Assembly: GCA_003158855.1 (NCBI GenBank)
Contig: PMLJ01000039.1
Span: 9,198-73,197, forward strand
Length of the DNA stretch: 64,000 bases
Reading direction: 5' to 3'
Origin: Acidimicrobiaceae bacterium
GTDB lineage: Bacteria; Actinomycetota; Acidimicrobiia; Acidimicrobiales; RAAP-2
Positions 55,468 to 64,000 of the stretch are shown here, one piece after another. Each line of letters starts with the position of its first letter. Position 1 is the stretch's first letter. The notes under the pieces are model-generated. The model was not told the DNA's origin. It saw only the letters and a list, made by a program, of their open reading frames with translations, and did no database searches. The position numbers and the translations under genes are program-made.

Positions 55468-58400
55468 ATGGCAGCAAAATACAGGATCCTCGAGGCGTCA
55501 CTTTCTTTGGGCCAAAGCACCGTACGAGACATCGCAACCACTCTCTCCATGCCCGAAGCGACGGTGCGATCCACGCTGAACAGTTACAAGCCTTACTTCA
55601 ACATCACGAAGACTGACAAAGGCGTGCGCGGTGGCCAAGTTCAACTCTGGGAGATTCGACCGGAATTTCTGGACGAGGTTAGGAATGAGATTTCAGAAGG
55701 CACGTCGTCGACCCGCTCAGGTCCGAAAGTTCGCAATCCATCCTCGACTCCCGAGCTCGTCACCGCTGAAGATCTCAATCACTATGACGCACTGCCATCC
55801 AGCAATCTGATCCTCACGTTGGTTCGACGAATCCTCACGAGCATCGGTGTATTGCATCAACTGTCACTACCCGATGGCGAAGGAATTCGAGTACCGGGTT
55901 ACGACGGCCGCGTCTCGTCATCGGCTCCCGCAATCAATGTCCCTCTGGGCGAGAGCGTTTGGGAGTTTGGGGTCGGTGAGAACCCGCGCGAGAAGGCGAA
56001 TAAGGACTACTGGAAACGGTCGAACGAGCCGGGAGACATCAATCCCGCGACAACCACCTTCGTAATGGTTGTGTCACGACGATTTACAAACAAGCAGAGT
56101 TGGAGAATCGAGCGAAAGGCTGACGGAATCTGGAAGGACGTTCGGGTTCTCGACGCCGATGACCTCGCGATATGGTTCGAAGCTCATCCGAGCATCCACG
56201 TCTGGCTCTCTCAGGAGATGGGCTTGCATCCAACGGATGTCATAACCATTGAATCGTGGTACGACACGTGGTTGCGACAAACCAACCCCTCACTCCCCAC
56301 GACGTTGATCTTGGCCGGTCGAGAATCGGAAGTGAAAACGCTCTGCGATCGCGCTGCAACACCTGGTCAACTGATCGCTGTGTACGGTCGAAGCAGGGAG
56401 GAAGCACTGTCTTTTTCAGCAGCAGCTCTTCGTCAGGTTCGTGACGACGATCTTCTTCGACCGTATTTACCTTTACTTGTCAAAACGGAAAACGAGTGGA
56501 CGCGCCTAACTCAATCCATGACCAACGGGATTCTCGTATCCGATTATCTCAATGCCGATGTCAGCGCAGCGACGGACCGGGGTTTGACCGCCATCATTCC
56601 GCTCGGCCCGGGAGACCATAAGCCAGAGGACGTCATCGAACTCGGTGCAATCAACCGCTTCGACGCCGCGAGCCTTCTTGAAGAATCCGAACTGTCCACT
56701 CGCCCGGATGACCCAAAACTGACCCGGACGGAAATCGACAAAATCGTTGAGGGTGTTGATCGCAGCATCACTGCCTTTCGACGCACCTTTTCCGTCAACC
56801 CGCAGCGCGCGACTCCGTCGTGGGTCACCACTGAACCCGCGATTTTTTCGGCACTCGTTCTTGTTGGGTCCTGGGAAACAAGTTCTCAGCACGATCGCGA
56901 GTTCGTCGAACGCGTCACTGGGCTACCTCACAGCGAAGTGACATCCAAACTAAAGCCACTTTTACTCACCGATGACTCACCATTTATTGCAACAGCGGGC
57001 GGATGGACTCTTACATCACCGGAGGACGCCGCTCTCCTCTTGTTGCCACGCCTTCCTGACGACGCGCTCGAGCGTTGGTCACGCGAGGCCCCATCGGTAC
57101 TTGATCCGCTGTCACCCCAAGAACTGCTTTCAACGAGTTACTCGATTTCGTTGCAGGGTGGTGTATCTCGTGCGGCAATCCTTCTCAGCGAGTCAGACAC
57201 ACCGGAACACCACGTAGCGGCCAAGACGCTCGTTCACAACCTTCTGGCGACGACCGAGATTGAAGCCTGGCTCGAGTTCCCTCATCGAACATTGCCCAAC
57301 CTTGCTGAAGCCGCTCCCGACGAATTCATGGGTGCTCTCGAAGCTTTCATACATGTGGCCGCCGATGACCTCAATACAAGAATTGCCAAGACGGAGAAAA
57401 CGATTTACGGCGGGCCGTGGTCACCTTTCCTCGGACTCGTGTGGTCATTGGAACTCCTCTGCCAGTCACCCGACCATTGCGCGAGCGCGTGCTATCGCTT
57501 GGCGCAACTCGCGAGCCTTGATCGCGACTGGAAACCTGGGAATCACCCGTTCGACAGTCTTCGGCGCGCGCTGGTTCCTTGGTTCCCGCAGGTTGCACTG
57601 GACCTCAAGGGAAGAAGAGAAATTCTTGAAGGACTGGTTCGTGAGTATCCAGATGTTGCGTGGCGCTTGCTGGTCTCCCTCTTGCCCGGAATCAGCGATT
57701 CCTCGCATCCGCTGTACGCGCCAACCCTTCGCAACTGGCACACCAAACGTCACGTCTCTGTTCATGAAAGCTACGAAGGCTGGCGAGACGTCGCGACAGT
57801 TGCGACGCAGATGGCCCTCGGTGATCCGGCCCGGCTCATCCGACTGCTGGAGTCCACTCGATACATGGACGTAGACACACGAACGGATATCTTCAATGCA
57901 ATTTCATCATTGAAAACCGATGACTTCCCCGAATCGCGAACCGAGGCGTGGAACTCCCTACGAGAAATGACGGCAAAGCATCGCCAGTTCCCTAACGCAA
58001 AGTGGTCACTCGATGACGCCGAATTAATTCAACTTGAAGCAATAGTCGAATCGTGGTCACCCGACGACGTCGTAGAGAGGCGAGCGCATCTTTTCTCAGG
58101 ACACCCGCGTTTTCCTTCTTCCATGATCGGAACAGAGGAGTACGAAAAGCTCGTCACAGCAGCGCGAAACGACGCGTTCAGAGAGATCATGGCCGACGAT
58201 ACTGATGCTCGTCTCGAACGGCTGATACAACAGGCACCCGACGCGTACACCGTCGGCATCGCAATTGCCGACAACCCCGCGTACGTAGACGAATCGATCG
58301 TGCTTTCGTGGTTTGAACTTGACGGAGCCAAGACCATTGCCGCCAGTTCATGGCTCTTTCGAGCGTTTAACGTTAACGATCTCGCATGGCAACAAAATAT

Positions 58401-59454
58401 CCTCGTTAGCGTAAAGTCGCTTTCGGAACGAGCGCAGATCAATGCACTCACGAGTCTTGCGCATCAAGAGAACATCTTCGATGTACTGAGTGACACCACT
58501 GAAGAGGTACGAAGTGGGTTTTGGGATTCCGTCACCGCGTTCCACCTAAGTCGGGACGCGAACGTCGAAGTCGTTGTTACAAATTTTCTACACCATCACC
58601 GGCCCACCGAAGCGATCAGTTTTCTGTCTTCTCGTCGAAATCAAGAAGTAACGCCCGAGCAAATACAGCGCGTTCTGGCCGCTCTCGAAGACTCTAATGA
58701 CACATCAGAGTTGATGTCCACAATGCTCGCGTTCGAGGTGGGGAATCTCCTCGATCTCCTCGTGAAGGAAGACGCCGACGAGTCGGTCATTGCCCATTTC
58801 GAATTTGTGTTTGCTCCGTTACTTCAGCACGATCGAACGCCAAAAGCACTCTTCCATCAATTGTCCCAAGGTTCCTCTCTTTTTGTCGATTTCGTGACGA
58901 ACGCGTACGGCGATGATCACACCACCCCTGAAGATCGCGACGAACTCTCACAAGAAGCGATGACTCTCGCACGTCTTAGTTATGACGTGCTGCGTGAGTG
59001 GCGCACGCTCCCTGGAAATAAACCAGACGGAACAGTCGACCACTCGATCTTGGACACGTGGGTGACAGAAGCACGGGAAAGTCTCGCCAAAGTCGAACGA
59101 GTCCGTGGAGGAGACCACTGCATTGGTCAGCTTCTCTCTGGAGCACCCGTCGGTAGCGACGGAATATGGCCCACGGAGGCGGTACGTGACGTGATCGAGT
59201 CAATTGAGAGCGATGCACTTCGCGAGGGTTTCGAAATCGGTAAACTAAATGCTCGTGGTGTCACCACCCGTGGCGCGCTCGACGGAGGAGTACAAGAAGT
59301 TGTCCTCGCAGACCGCTACGAGAACGACGCTCGACAGGTCGCAACACGATGGCCGTCCGTCGCTCGCGTTCTTCGTAATCTCGCGGCTCATTACCGTGAA
59401 TCTGCTCGTTACGAAGACCTCCATATGCAGCGAATGCGCGACATGCGAGCCTAA
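55468..59454 (+). CDS. Large wHTH/nuclease-like/helical protein, putative defence effector
   Basis: This 1328-residue protein has a winged-HTH at residues 1-75 (STVRDIATTLSMPEATVRST). A region at about 110-250 shows VPGYDGRV, INVPLGESVWEFGVG and EKANKDYWKRS, which suggests a PD-(D/E)XK-type nuclease with Asp, Glu and Lys in order. A following segment (residues about 280-480) has LIAVYGRSREEALSF where a STAND-type Walker A would be, but the Lys is missing. The rest is long and helical and may form repeats. It lies in the defence island under its own palindromic promoter. Function is unknown; the domain calls are by eye. Confidence 0.65.
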   Translation: MAAKYRILEASLSLGQSTVRDIATTLSMPEATVRSTLNSYKPYFNITKTDKGVRGGQVQLWEIRPEFLDEVRNEISEGTSSTRSGPKVRNPSSTPELVTAEDLNHYDALPSSNLILTLVRRILTSIGVLHQLSLPDGEGIRVPGYDGRVSSSAPAINVPLGESVWEFGVGENPREKANKDYWKRSNEPGDINPATTTFVMVVSRRFTNKQSWRIERKADGIWKDVRVLDADDLAIWFEAHPSIHVWLSQEMGLHPTDVITIESWYDTWLRQTNPSLPTTLILAGRESEVKTLCDRAATPGQLIAVYGRSREEALSFSAAALRQVRDDDLLRPYLPLLVKTENEWTRLTQSMTNGILVSDYLNADVSAATDRGLTAIIPLGPGDHKPEDVIELGAINRFDAASLLEESELSTRPDDPKLTRTEIDKIVEGVDRSITAFRRTFSVNPQRATPSWVTTEPAIFSALVLVGSWETSSQHDREFVERVTGLPHSEVTSKLKPLLLTDDSPFIATAGGWTLTSPEDAALLLLPRLPDDALERWSREAPSVLDPLSPQELLSTSYSISLQGGVSRAAILLSESDTPEHHVAAKTLVHNLLATTEIEAWLEFPHRTLPNLAEAAPDEFMGALEAFIHVAADDLNTRIAKTEKTIYGGPWSPFLGLVWSLELLCQSPDHCASACYRLAQLASLDRDWKPGNHPFDSLRRALVPWFPQVALDLKGRREILEGLVREYPDVAWRLLVSLLPGISDSSHPLYAPTLRNWHTKRHVSVHESYEGWRDVATVATQMALGDPARLIRLLESTRYMDVDTRTDIFNAISSLKTDDFPESRTEAWNSLREMTAKHRQFPNAKWSLDDAELIQLEAIVESWSPDDVVERRAHLFSGHPRFPSSMIGTEEYEKLVTAARNDAFREIMADDTDARLERLIQQAPDAYTVGIAIADNPAYVDESIVLSWFELDGAKTIAASSWLFRAFNVNDLAWQQNILVSVKSLSERAQINALTSLAHQENIFDVLSDTTEEVRSGFWDSVTAFHLSRDANVEVVVTNFLHHHRPTEAISFLSSRRNQEVTPEQIQRVLAALEDSNDTSELMSTMLAFEVGNLLDLLVKEDADESVIAHFEFVFAPLLQHDRTPKALFHQLSQGSSLFVDFVTNAYGDDHTTPEDRDELSQEAMTLARLSYDVLREWRTLPGNKPDGTVDHSILDTWVTEARESLAKVERVRGGDHCIGQLLSGAPVGSDGIWPTEAVRDVIESIESDALREGFEIGKLNARGVTTRGALDGGVQEVVLADRYENDARQVATRWPSVARVLRNLAAHYRESARYEDLHMQRMRDMRA

Positions 59455-59570
59455 GAACTCGTCACTACTGAAATCACTTGACTTCTCGCAAGTGCCCCAA
59501 CGAGCGAAGCAGCAGCATGAAACCTCTTCCGGTTAATTGACTTCACGCAAAGTTCTGCACAGTACGTGAA

Positions 59571-59708
59571 ATGCAAGAATCCTCGGAACCCGTCCCTGTG
59601 GATGACAAGGTCGCTCGCGCCTGGGCAGCCTGCTCGATCATCGGGCTTTCTCTTTGTTCGATCGTCTTATTCACTGGAGTCGTTTGGAGCATCGTAACGC
59701 CAAAATGA
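59571..59708 (+). CDS. Small single-pass membrane protein
   Basis: A 45-residue frame, MQESSEPVPVDDKVARAW..., has a polar start and one hydrophobic helix (CSIIGLSLCSIVLFTGVVW), ending IVTPK. Such an amphiphilic layout is unlikely by chance, but no strong ribosome-binding site is seen. It lies between the large protein gene and the anti-sigma-like gene. Confidence 0.45.
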   Translation: MQESSEPVPVDDKVARAWAACSIIGLSLCSIVLFTGVVWSIVTPK

Positions 59709-59718
59709 CGAGCCCGGC

Positions 59719-60978
59719 CTACTTCGTCACGCTCGGTAGAGCACCACTGCCTGGCACGACGGAGATCGGGCCGTAACTCATGCTGGCGTCAGGCGGAAAG
59801 AGCGTCACGTTCGAACCGATTCCGAAGCCAGCACGAAGCAATTCGGTACTCGACAACAAAGTGCCCGTGGTCGGATCAATCAAGACCTGGAGCCCACCGG
59901 TCGTCGTTGTCCCCACATTCACCGGTACCGTGACGCTCGTTCCGTTATTCCCGAAAGCGTCGGTAGCGTTCGTCGTCACGGTGGCTCCCGGCATTTCTGC
60001 CAACACCTGATAGAGCACGGAACCGAACTTGGCCGAGGCGTTAGGAAGTTGGAGAAGTCCCTTGATTAACGCCAATTGCTGGTTGGTGTCACAGCCCGTC
60101 CCGGCACCGGGCATGGCGTTCACGGGGCACACCTGGGGCGTGGTTGACACCGAACCATCAGCGTTGATTTCGCCGTTCGCAATCATTGTCGCGAGCTGGG
60201 AGACATCGCTCGGCAAGTTGGCCACGTTGACTCCCGCCGAGAGCGCCGTGTTCGACGCTCCACTAAGCAGAAGCGAAGGAACCCCGTTCACGTCGACCGG
60301 CGTCGCCACCTTGGCGTCACCCAGGATGACTCCGAAGGCCGAGTAGCCAGACACCGTCGCGGAGTATCCACCAAGACTCCCCTGAGTTTCGGTATTGGCA
60401 GGGTTTCCCATCAAGGTGTTCGAGGGACTCGCCAGCGCGCACGGCACGAACGGCTTGCCGGCCGCCACCCACGCCGCCTCGTCGGCGGGAGTTGCGAAGT
60501 GACTTCCGTTCTGACCCATCGCCGACGGGGTGATCACGATCTGGCCCGCCGCATTCGGTGACGTCCAGCTCTGCACCGTGCCTGTCGACACATACCTGAT
60601 AAGAGGGCTGGTTGGCGACGCGAAGATGCAGTCCATCGCCACCTCGGCCTCTTGGTAGTAGTACTGCCCCGCGCCAAGACCGGGTAGAGCGGCGGACGAG
60701 GCGTCGGCGAGTGCCGCACGCTGAAGGGTCGCGGCCGCCGCGCTGAGCGGAGACGTACCGGGCATGAGACCGACAATGAGGGCCGCGGCTGCACCGACGG
60801 TCGCGAGGGAGCTCACGCCGATGACACGGCGCCGACGCGTGCGCGATCGTGCGGGTAGCTCTTGTGCCGCGACCTGGGCCCACACGGTGTCGCGGTGTCG
60901 GGCGTTCTCCTGGTCGAGTTCCTCACTCAGTGGGTCAAGGGCTCGCAGCAGGTCTTCGAGGTTCGTGGTCGGGGTCAT
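59719..60978 (-). CDS. Membrane-anchored anti-sigma-like protein (CU044_5270-type)
   Basis: The 419-residue protein has a cytoplasmic N-terminus of about 50 residues with DLLRALDPLSEELDQENA, a transmembrane helix at about 52-72, and a large extracytoplasmic domain rich in Ser/Thr/Gly. The layout and the QYYYQEAEVAM segment fit CU044_5270-type proteins that follow ECF sigma factors. The ATG overlaps the sigma factor stop by one base (TAATG-like), so translation is coupled. It probably holds the sigma factor at the membrane; this is inferred from gene order. Confidence 0.75.
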   Translation of the reverse strand: MTPTTNLEDLLRALDPLSEELDQENARHRDTVWAQVAAQELPARSRTRRRRVIGVSSLATVGAAAALIVGLMPGTSPLSAAAATLQRAALADASSAALPGLGAGQYYYQEAEVAMDCIFASPTSPLIRYVSTGTVQSWTSPNAAGQIVITPSAMGQNGSHFATPADEAAWVAAGKPFVPCALASPSNTLMGNPANTETQGSLGGYSATVSGYSAFGVILGDAKVATPVDVNGVPSLLLSGASNTALSAGVNVANLPSDVSQLATMIANGEINADGSVSTTPQVCPVNAMPGAGTGCDTNQQLALIKGLLQLPNASAKFGSVLYQVLAEMPGATVTTNATDAFGNNGTSVTVPVNVGTTTTGGLQVLIDPTTGTLLSSTELLRAGFGIGSNVTLFPPDASMSYGPISVVPGSGALPSVTK

Positions 60979-61541
60979 TAGATCTCCTTGGAGGGTCGGA
61001 AAATGGATTCGTCGGAATCTGCGACACTGGCTAGACGATGGAGGGCACCTGACAGGCGGCCGAGGGCTCGGTGGTGGCGGACGTTCGCGGTACTCACCGA
61101 AACACCCAATACCTCGGCAATCTCAATGCGACCGAGGTTCTCCCAGTACACGAGACGCAGAAGTTCGGCGTCGCTCTCCGACAACTGGCTGAACGCCAGT
61201 GACACGTCGATCACTTCATCCAGTGGAGCGATATCGACGAGATGCAGGTCATTGAGCTCGGCAACCTGGGGCTGGCGACCGAGGCGGCGCCGTTCGTGGG
61301 CGACCTCGTAGCTCGCTATGCGATACAGCCAGGCCAGCGACGGGCTGGCGGTCGAGACGAACTTCCGCCAGGCCACGACGAACACCGCCGCGACCACTTC
61401 ATCGTGTGATCTGGTCGGCACGCGTCTCGCCACGTAGCGCGAGACAGCGGCGTAGTGCTCGTTGTAGAAGTCCTCGAACTCGCCCCGGCTGGGGGTCGAT
61501 GCGGTCTCGCGGTGTCGTCGGTTCGTCTTCATAGTCGTCAC
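60978..61541 (-). CDS. ECF RNA polymerase sigma factor
   Basis: The 187-residue protein has sigma region 2 (FEDFYNEHYAAVSRYVARRV, VVAAVFVVAWRKF, LAWLYRIASYEVAHERRR) and region 4 (LSESDAELLRLVYWENLGR, IAEVLGVSVSTANVRHHRALGRL). It directs RNA polymerase to a small regulon, probably including its own operon. It is coupled to the anti-sigma-like gene. The signal is unknown. Confidence 0.9.
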   Translation of the reverse strand: MTTMKTNRRHRETASTPSRGEFEDFYNEHYAAVSRYVARRVPTRSHDEVVAAVFVVAWRKFVSTASPSLAWLYRIASYEVAHERRRLGRQPQVAELNDLHLVDIAPLDEVIDVSLAFSQLSESDAELLRLVYWENLGRIEIAEVLGVSVSTANVRHHRALGRLSGALHRLASVADSDESIFRPSKEI

Positions 61542-61577
61542 CCCCTTTACACCCGCGAGAGTCAGGATTCTTACAAA

Positions 61578-61611
61578 TTGACGCTCTGCTTCAGGTGTAC
61601 TAGTGTACTAG
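61578..61611 (+). promoter_or_regulatory. GntR promoter with tandem TGTACTAG repeats
   Basis: TTGACG (61578-61583) and TAGTGT (61601-61606) are 17 bases apart. Two TGTACTAG repeats (61596-61603, 61604-61611) overlap the -10. The predicted start is close to the ATG at 61615, so the message is probably leaderless and self-repressed. Confidence 0.6.
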
Positions 61612-61614
61612 GAC

Positions 61615-62025
61615 ATGAGTGAGAAACAGCCGAGCATCCTCTTCCGCCTCAATCCACGAATCGGCATCGCGCCCTATCGACAGCTGGTCGATCAGGTCCG
61701 ACAGGCTGTCGAATTAGGACGACTCCGCGGTGGCGATCAGTTGCCCTCGGTGCGCGATGTCGTGACCCAAGTGACGATCAACCCCAACACGGTGCACCGC
61801 GCGTACCGAGAACTTGAGCACCTGGGACTCGCCGAAGGCCGTCTCGGCCTCGGCACGTTCATCACGGAGAACCCCGGAGCTCTCACTGCCGACACCGGGA
61901 ACGCCGAGTTGTCTCGGCAACTGCAACTGTGGGCGCAACGAGCACGCGCCGCCGGACTCGACGAGGACGACATGCTCGAACTACTTCGCCGGATCCTCAA
62001 CCGTGAAGAGCGGGTGCTCTCATGA
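61615..62025 (+). CDS. GntR-family (YtrA-type) regulator
   Basis: The 136-residue protein has a GntR winged HTH (YRQLVDQVRQAVELGRLRGG, LPSVRDVVTQVTINPNTVHRAYRELEHLG) and a short helical C-terminus, as in the YtrA subfamily that controls ABC transporter operons. Its stop overlaps the ABC ATPase start by four bases, so it heads that operon. The direct repeats in its promoter are likely its operator. Confidence 0.9.
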   Translation: MSEKQPSILFRLNPRIGIAPYRQLVDQVRQAVELGRLRGGDQLPSVRDVVTQVTINPNTVHRAYRELEHLGLAEGRLGLGTFITENPGALTADTGNAELSRQLQLWAQRARAAGLDEDDMLELLRRILNREERVLS

Positions 62026-62939
62026 CGACCCCGGTGATTGAAACCACCGACCTCGCCAAACGCTTCGGCCGCAAGTGGGCGTTGCGCGATTGCACGCTCT
62101 CGATCCCCCCGGGCAAGGTCGCCGCGCTGGTGGGGCCCAACGGCGCAGGAAAGTCCACTTTCCTGCGCATTGCGGCCGGCCTTTCCCGACCCACTTCCGG
62201 GACGATCAAGGTCCTCGGTGAGGTTCAGGACGGCACCGACGCCTCACTCCTGCAAAGAGTTGGCTACTTGGACCAGGAACGGCCCCTCTACCGGGGATTT
62301 CGGGTCGATGAGATGTTCCGGTTCGGCGAGGGCACCAACCCGACCTGGAATATGGCGACCGCCCACGCCTACGTCGATCAGCTGGGCATTTCACTGCGCG
62401 ATCGAGTGAACAATCTGTCGGGCGGCCAACAGGCCCAGGTGGCACTGACGATATGTCTCGCCAAGCAACCGGAGCTGCTCATCCTCGATGAGCCCGCGGC
62501 GGAACTCGACCCCGTCGCCCGAGAGGATCTTCTGCGTCTCTTGATGCGCGAGGTCGCCGAGCGCGAAACCACTGTCATCCTTTCGACGCACGCACTCGGT
62601 GACGTCGGATCGATCTGCGACTACCTGGTCATCATGTCGCACTCGAAGGTCGTCCTCCACGACGATCTCGAGTTCGTCGTGGAGAGTCACCGACTCCTCA
62701 GCGCATCGTCGTCGAGCACGCCGGCACTGCCCGAAGGCGTCACCGTCATCGACACCCGGATCGGCAGCCGCGACGTGACGCACCTGGTTCGTTTGACCCT
62801 GCCCCTCGTCGAGGAGACGTGGGACATCACTGAACCGACATTGGACGAGATCATCATGGCTTATCTGCGACTCGGAACAGACTCCGCCTCGTCCCAGACT
62901 CACGTCTCCGCCCCTTCACCTCGTGGAGGAATCTCGTGA
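62022..62939 (+). CDS. ABC transporter ATP-binding protein
   Basis: The 305-residue ATPase has Walker A GPNGAGKST at about residue 38, the signature LSGGQ in NNLSGGQQAQV, and Walker B LLILDEP followed by a D-loop. The C-terminal 90 residues extend past the usual ATPase. It overlaps the regulator upstream and the permease downstream by four bases each. It is probably an exporter or lantibiotic/drug-type system; the substrate is not known. Confidence 0.92.
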   Translation: MTTPVIETTDLAKRFGRKWALRDCTLSIPPGKVAALVGPNGAGKSTFLRIAAGLSRPTSGTIKVLGEVQDGTDASLLQRVGYLDQERPLYRGFRVDEMFRFGEGTNPTWNMATAHAYVDQLGISLRDRVNNLSGGQQAQVALTICLAKQPELLILDEPAAELDPVAREDLLRLLMREVAERETTVILSTHALGDVGSICDYLVIMSHSKVVLHDDLEFVVESHRLLSASSSSTPALPEGVTVIDTRIGSRDVTHLVRLTLPLVEETWDITEPTLDEIIMAYLRLGTDSASSQTHVSAPSPRGGIS

Positions 62940-63979
62940 CGTGGATGGCGTGGCGCCTGCAGCGCAGTGTCTACCTCTTCGCTCTAGCGGTGAGTCTGGT
63001 CCTGATCGGCCTCACCATCGCCAACGGACTACACCTCCAGATGCTGTTGCACCATTGGAGGGGCGCCCCATGCCATGGAGGGAACGGTTTTGACCCCAAG
63101 TACCAGCGATACTGCCAATCGCAATTGAGCAACTACATCGGTGCCCGGAACTCAGGACTTGTTGTCCACTTGATGGCGGTAGTGCCCGCCGGAGTCGTTG
63201 GAGTAGTTCTCGGCGCGAATCTGGTTGCGGGCGAACTGAGCCAGAAGACCGTCCGCTCCGCCTGGACGCAATCAGTCACGCGAAAGCACTGGTTCGCCAC
63301 GAAGGTCCTCGTGGGGTTGGTCTCAATCTTGGTCATGGCCGTGCCGCTGTGCCTGACAGCCACGTGGTGGTTAGACGCCTCAATGTGGACGCCACGCATT
63401 TCGACGAACAGTATGACCTACGCAGGGTTGCTACCTGCTGCTGTCGGCGTCTTCGCGTTTGCACTTGCGACCGCCGTTGGCGTCATTCTTCGACGGCCCG
63501 GCTGGGCCGTCGCCATGGCCCTGTCGGTGCTCCTCGCTGTTATGTGGACAATGCAGTTTGAAGTTCGACCGAGTCTCGTCCCAGTTCACATTGCAATCAT
63601 TAAGCCCGTGGTGGTTACGAAGGGGTTTCAGGCCGGAAAGGTTCCAACAGTGGCAGCACCCGACAACTCCTGGGTGCTGTTCTCGGGTTTCGCTCCGCTG
63701 CACTCGGCCAATATCATTCCGTCTCAGAGCGACGAGGAGCGCTGGCAGGGGCTCGAATTCGGGTGTGAAACTGCCGCCGCAGCGCAGCAGAATGAGCAAG
63801 CCGCCACCGCGAGTCAGGTCGCGCACTGTCAGCTGAAGAATGGACTACAACTCGAGCAGTTGTACGTGGCTGACAACGAGTACTGGAAACTTCAGATTCG
63901 CGAGGGTGGTCTCTATCTCGTCGGCGCGACACTTCTCTTCAGTGCGAGTCTCGTGCTGGTACGCCGCAGCAGGGCATAA
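62936..63979 (+). CDS. ABC transporter permease
   Basis: The 347-residue protein has six likely transmembrane helices: about 12-30, 75-96, 122-140, 160-183, 192-206 and 325-342, with a large extracytoplasmic loop of about 110 residues between the fifth and sixth. GELSQKTVRSAWTQSVTRKHW resembles the ABC-2 permease coupling region. It ends the GntR-ABC operon, just before the window edge. Confidence 0.85.
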   Translation: MTWMAWRLQRSVYLFALAVSLVLIGLTIANGLHLQMLLHHWRGAPCHGGNGFDPKYQRYCQSQLSNYIGARNSGLVVHLMAVVPAGVVGVVLGANLVAGELSQKTVRSAWTQSVTRKHWFATKVLVGLVSILVMAVPLCLTATWWLDASMWTPRISTNSMTYAGLLPAAVGVFAFALATAVGVILRRPGWAVAMALSVLLAVMWTMQFEVRPSLVPVHIAIIKPVVVTKGFQAGKVPTVAAPDNSWVLFSGFAPLHSANIIPSQSDEERWQGLEFGCETAAAAQQNEQAATASQVAHCQLKNGLQLEQLYVADNEYWKLQIREGGLYLVGATLLFSASLVLVRRSRA

Positions 63980-64000
63980 TGTTCTCAACTGGTATCAACT

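Noticed and set aside
26750-64000. Attachment-site repeat of the tRNA-Ser 3' end
   Set aside because: I looked for the T-arm and acceptor sequence in the rest of the window and did not find a copy; it may lie outside.

Overview
The window reads as chromosomal DNA of a high-G+C actinobacterium, possibly of the class Acidimicrobiia. The taxonomic call is an inference. It rests on G+C-rich coding sequence, frequent GTG/TTG starts, the tRNA-Thr/tRNA-Met/rpmG/tRNA-Trp block that usually precedes secE-nusG in Actinobacteria, an MptB-like GT-C mannosyltransferase, and a crotonyl-CoA carboxylase/ethylmalonyl-CoA mutase gene set.

Left part, about 1-26750, is ordinary core genome. It begins with a 5' fragment of tRNA-Trp, rpmG, tRNA-Met and tRNA-Thr. 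Housekeeping genes follow: a GNAT acetyltransferase, an MptB-like enzyme, tRNA-Tyr, YajQ, GtrA, TesB, DinB, citrate synthase, RmuC, PhoU, aspartate kinase with aspartate-semialdehyde dehydrogenase, and two peptidyl-prolyl isomerases. At 14-22.7 kb lies an acyl-CoA block: 3-hydroxyacyl-CoA dehydrogenase, ethylmalonyl-CoA mutase, acyl-CoA carboxylase beta plus a small epsilon-like subunit, methylmalonyl/ethylmalonyl-CoA epimerase, crotonyl-CoA carboxylase/reductase and acetyl-CoA acetyltransferase. Together these cover much of the ethylmalonyl-CoA route of acetyl-CoA assimilation and the start of propionyl-CoA handling. uppP, recR, dnaX, the SRP RNA gene and tRNA-Ser(GGA) close the core part.

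Middle part, about 26.75-59.5 kb, starts right after tRNA-Ser and looks like an accessory defence island with visibly lower G+C over much of its length. It opens with a DDE transposase overlapped by a degenerate tyrosine-recombinase-like gene. After small orphan genes come a Fic protein, an HNH endonuclease and a type I restriction-modification locus whose hsdR is split by a one-base frameshift. Then follow two HEPN-motif proteins, a DUF6308 protein, a PIN-GNAT-PUA-like fusion coupled to an ASCH protein, and a Ser/Thr kinase beside a zinc-ribbon protein. The most striking locus is at 50.5-53.7 kb: a multiubiquitin-domain protein, a ThiF/E1-like enzyme and a DUF6527 protein form one operon. It is divergent from an XRE regulator and an ImmA/IrrE-type protease, and two copies of one palindrome lie in the shared promoter region. 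Next come an HTH/DUF6036 nucleotidyltransferase toxin-antitoxin pair with a perfect palindromic operator over its start, and a 1328-residue protein (winged HTH, nuclease-like region, long helical part) whose promoter carries its own perfect palindrome.

Right part, about 59.5-64 kb, holds an ECF sigma factor overlapping a membrane-anchored anti-sigma-like protein, and a GntR/YtrA-type regulator overlapping an ABC ATPase and permease. Nearly every function here is assigned by reading motifs; no database search was possible.
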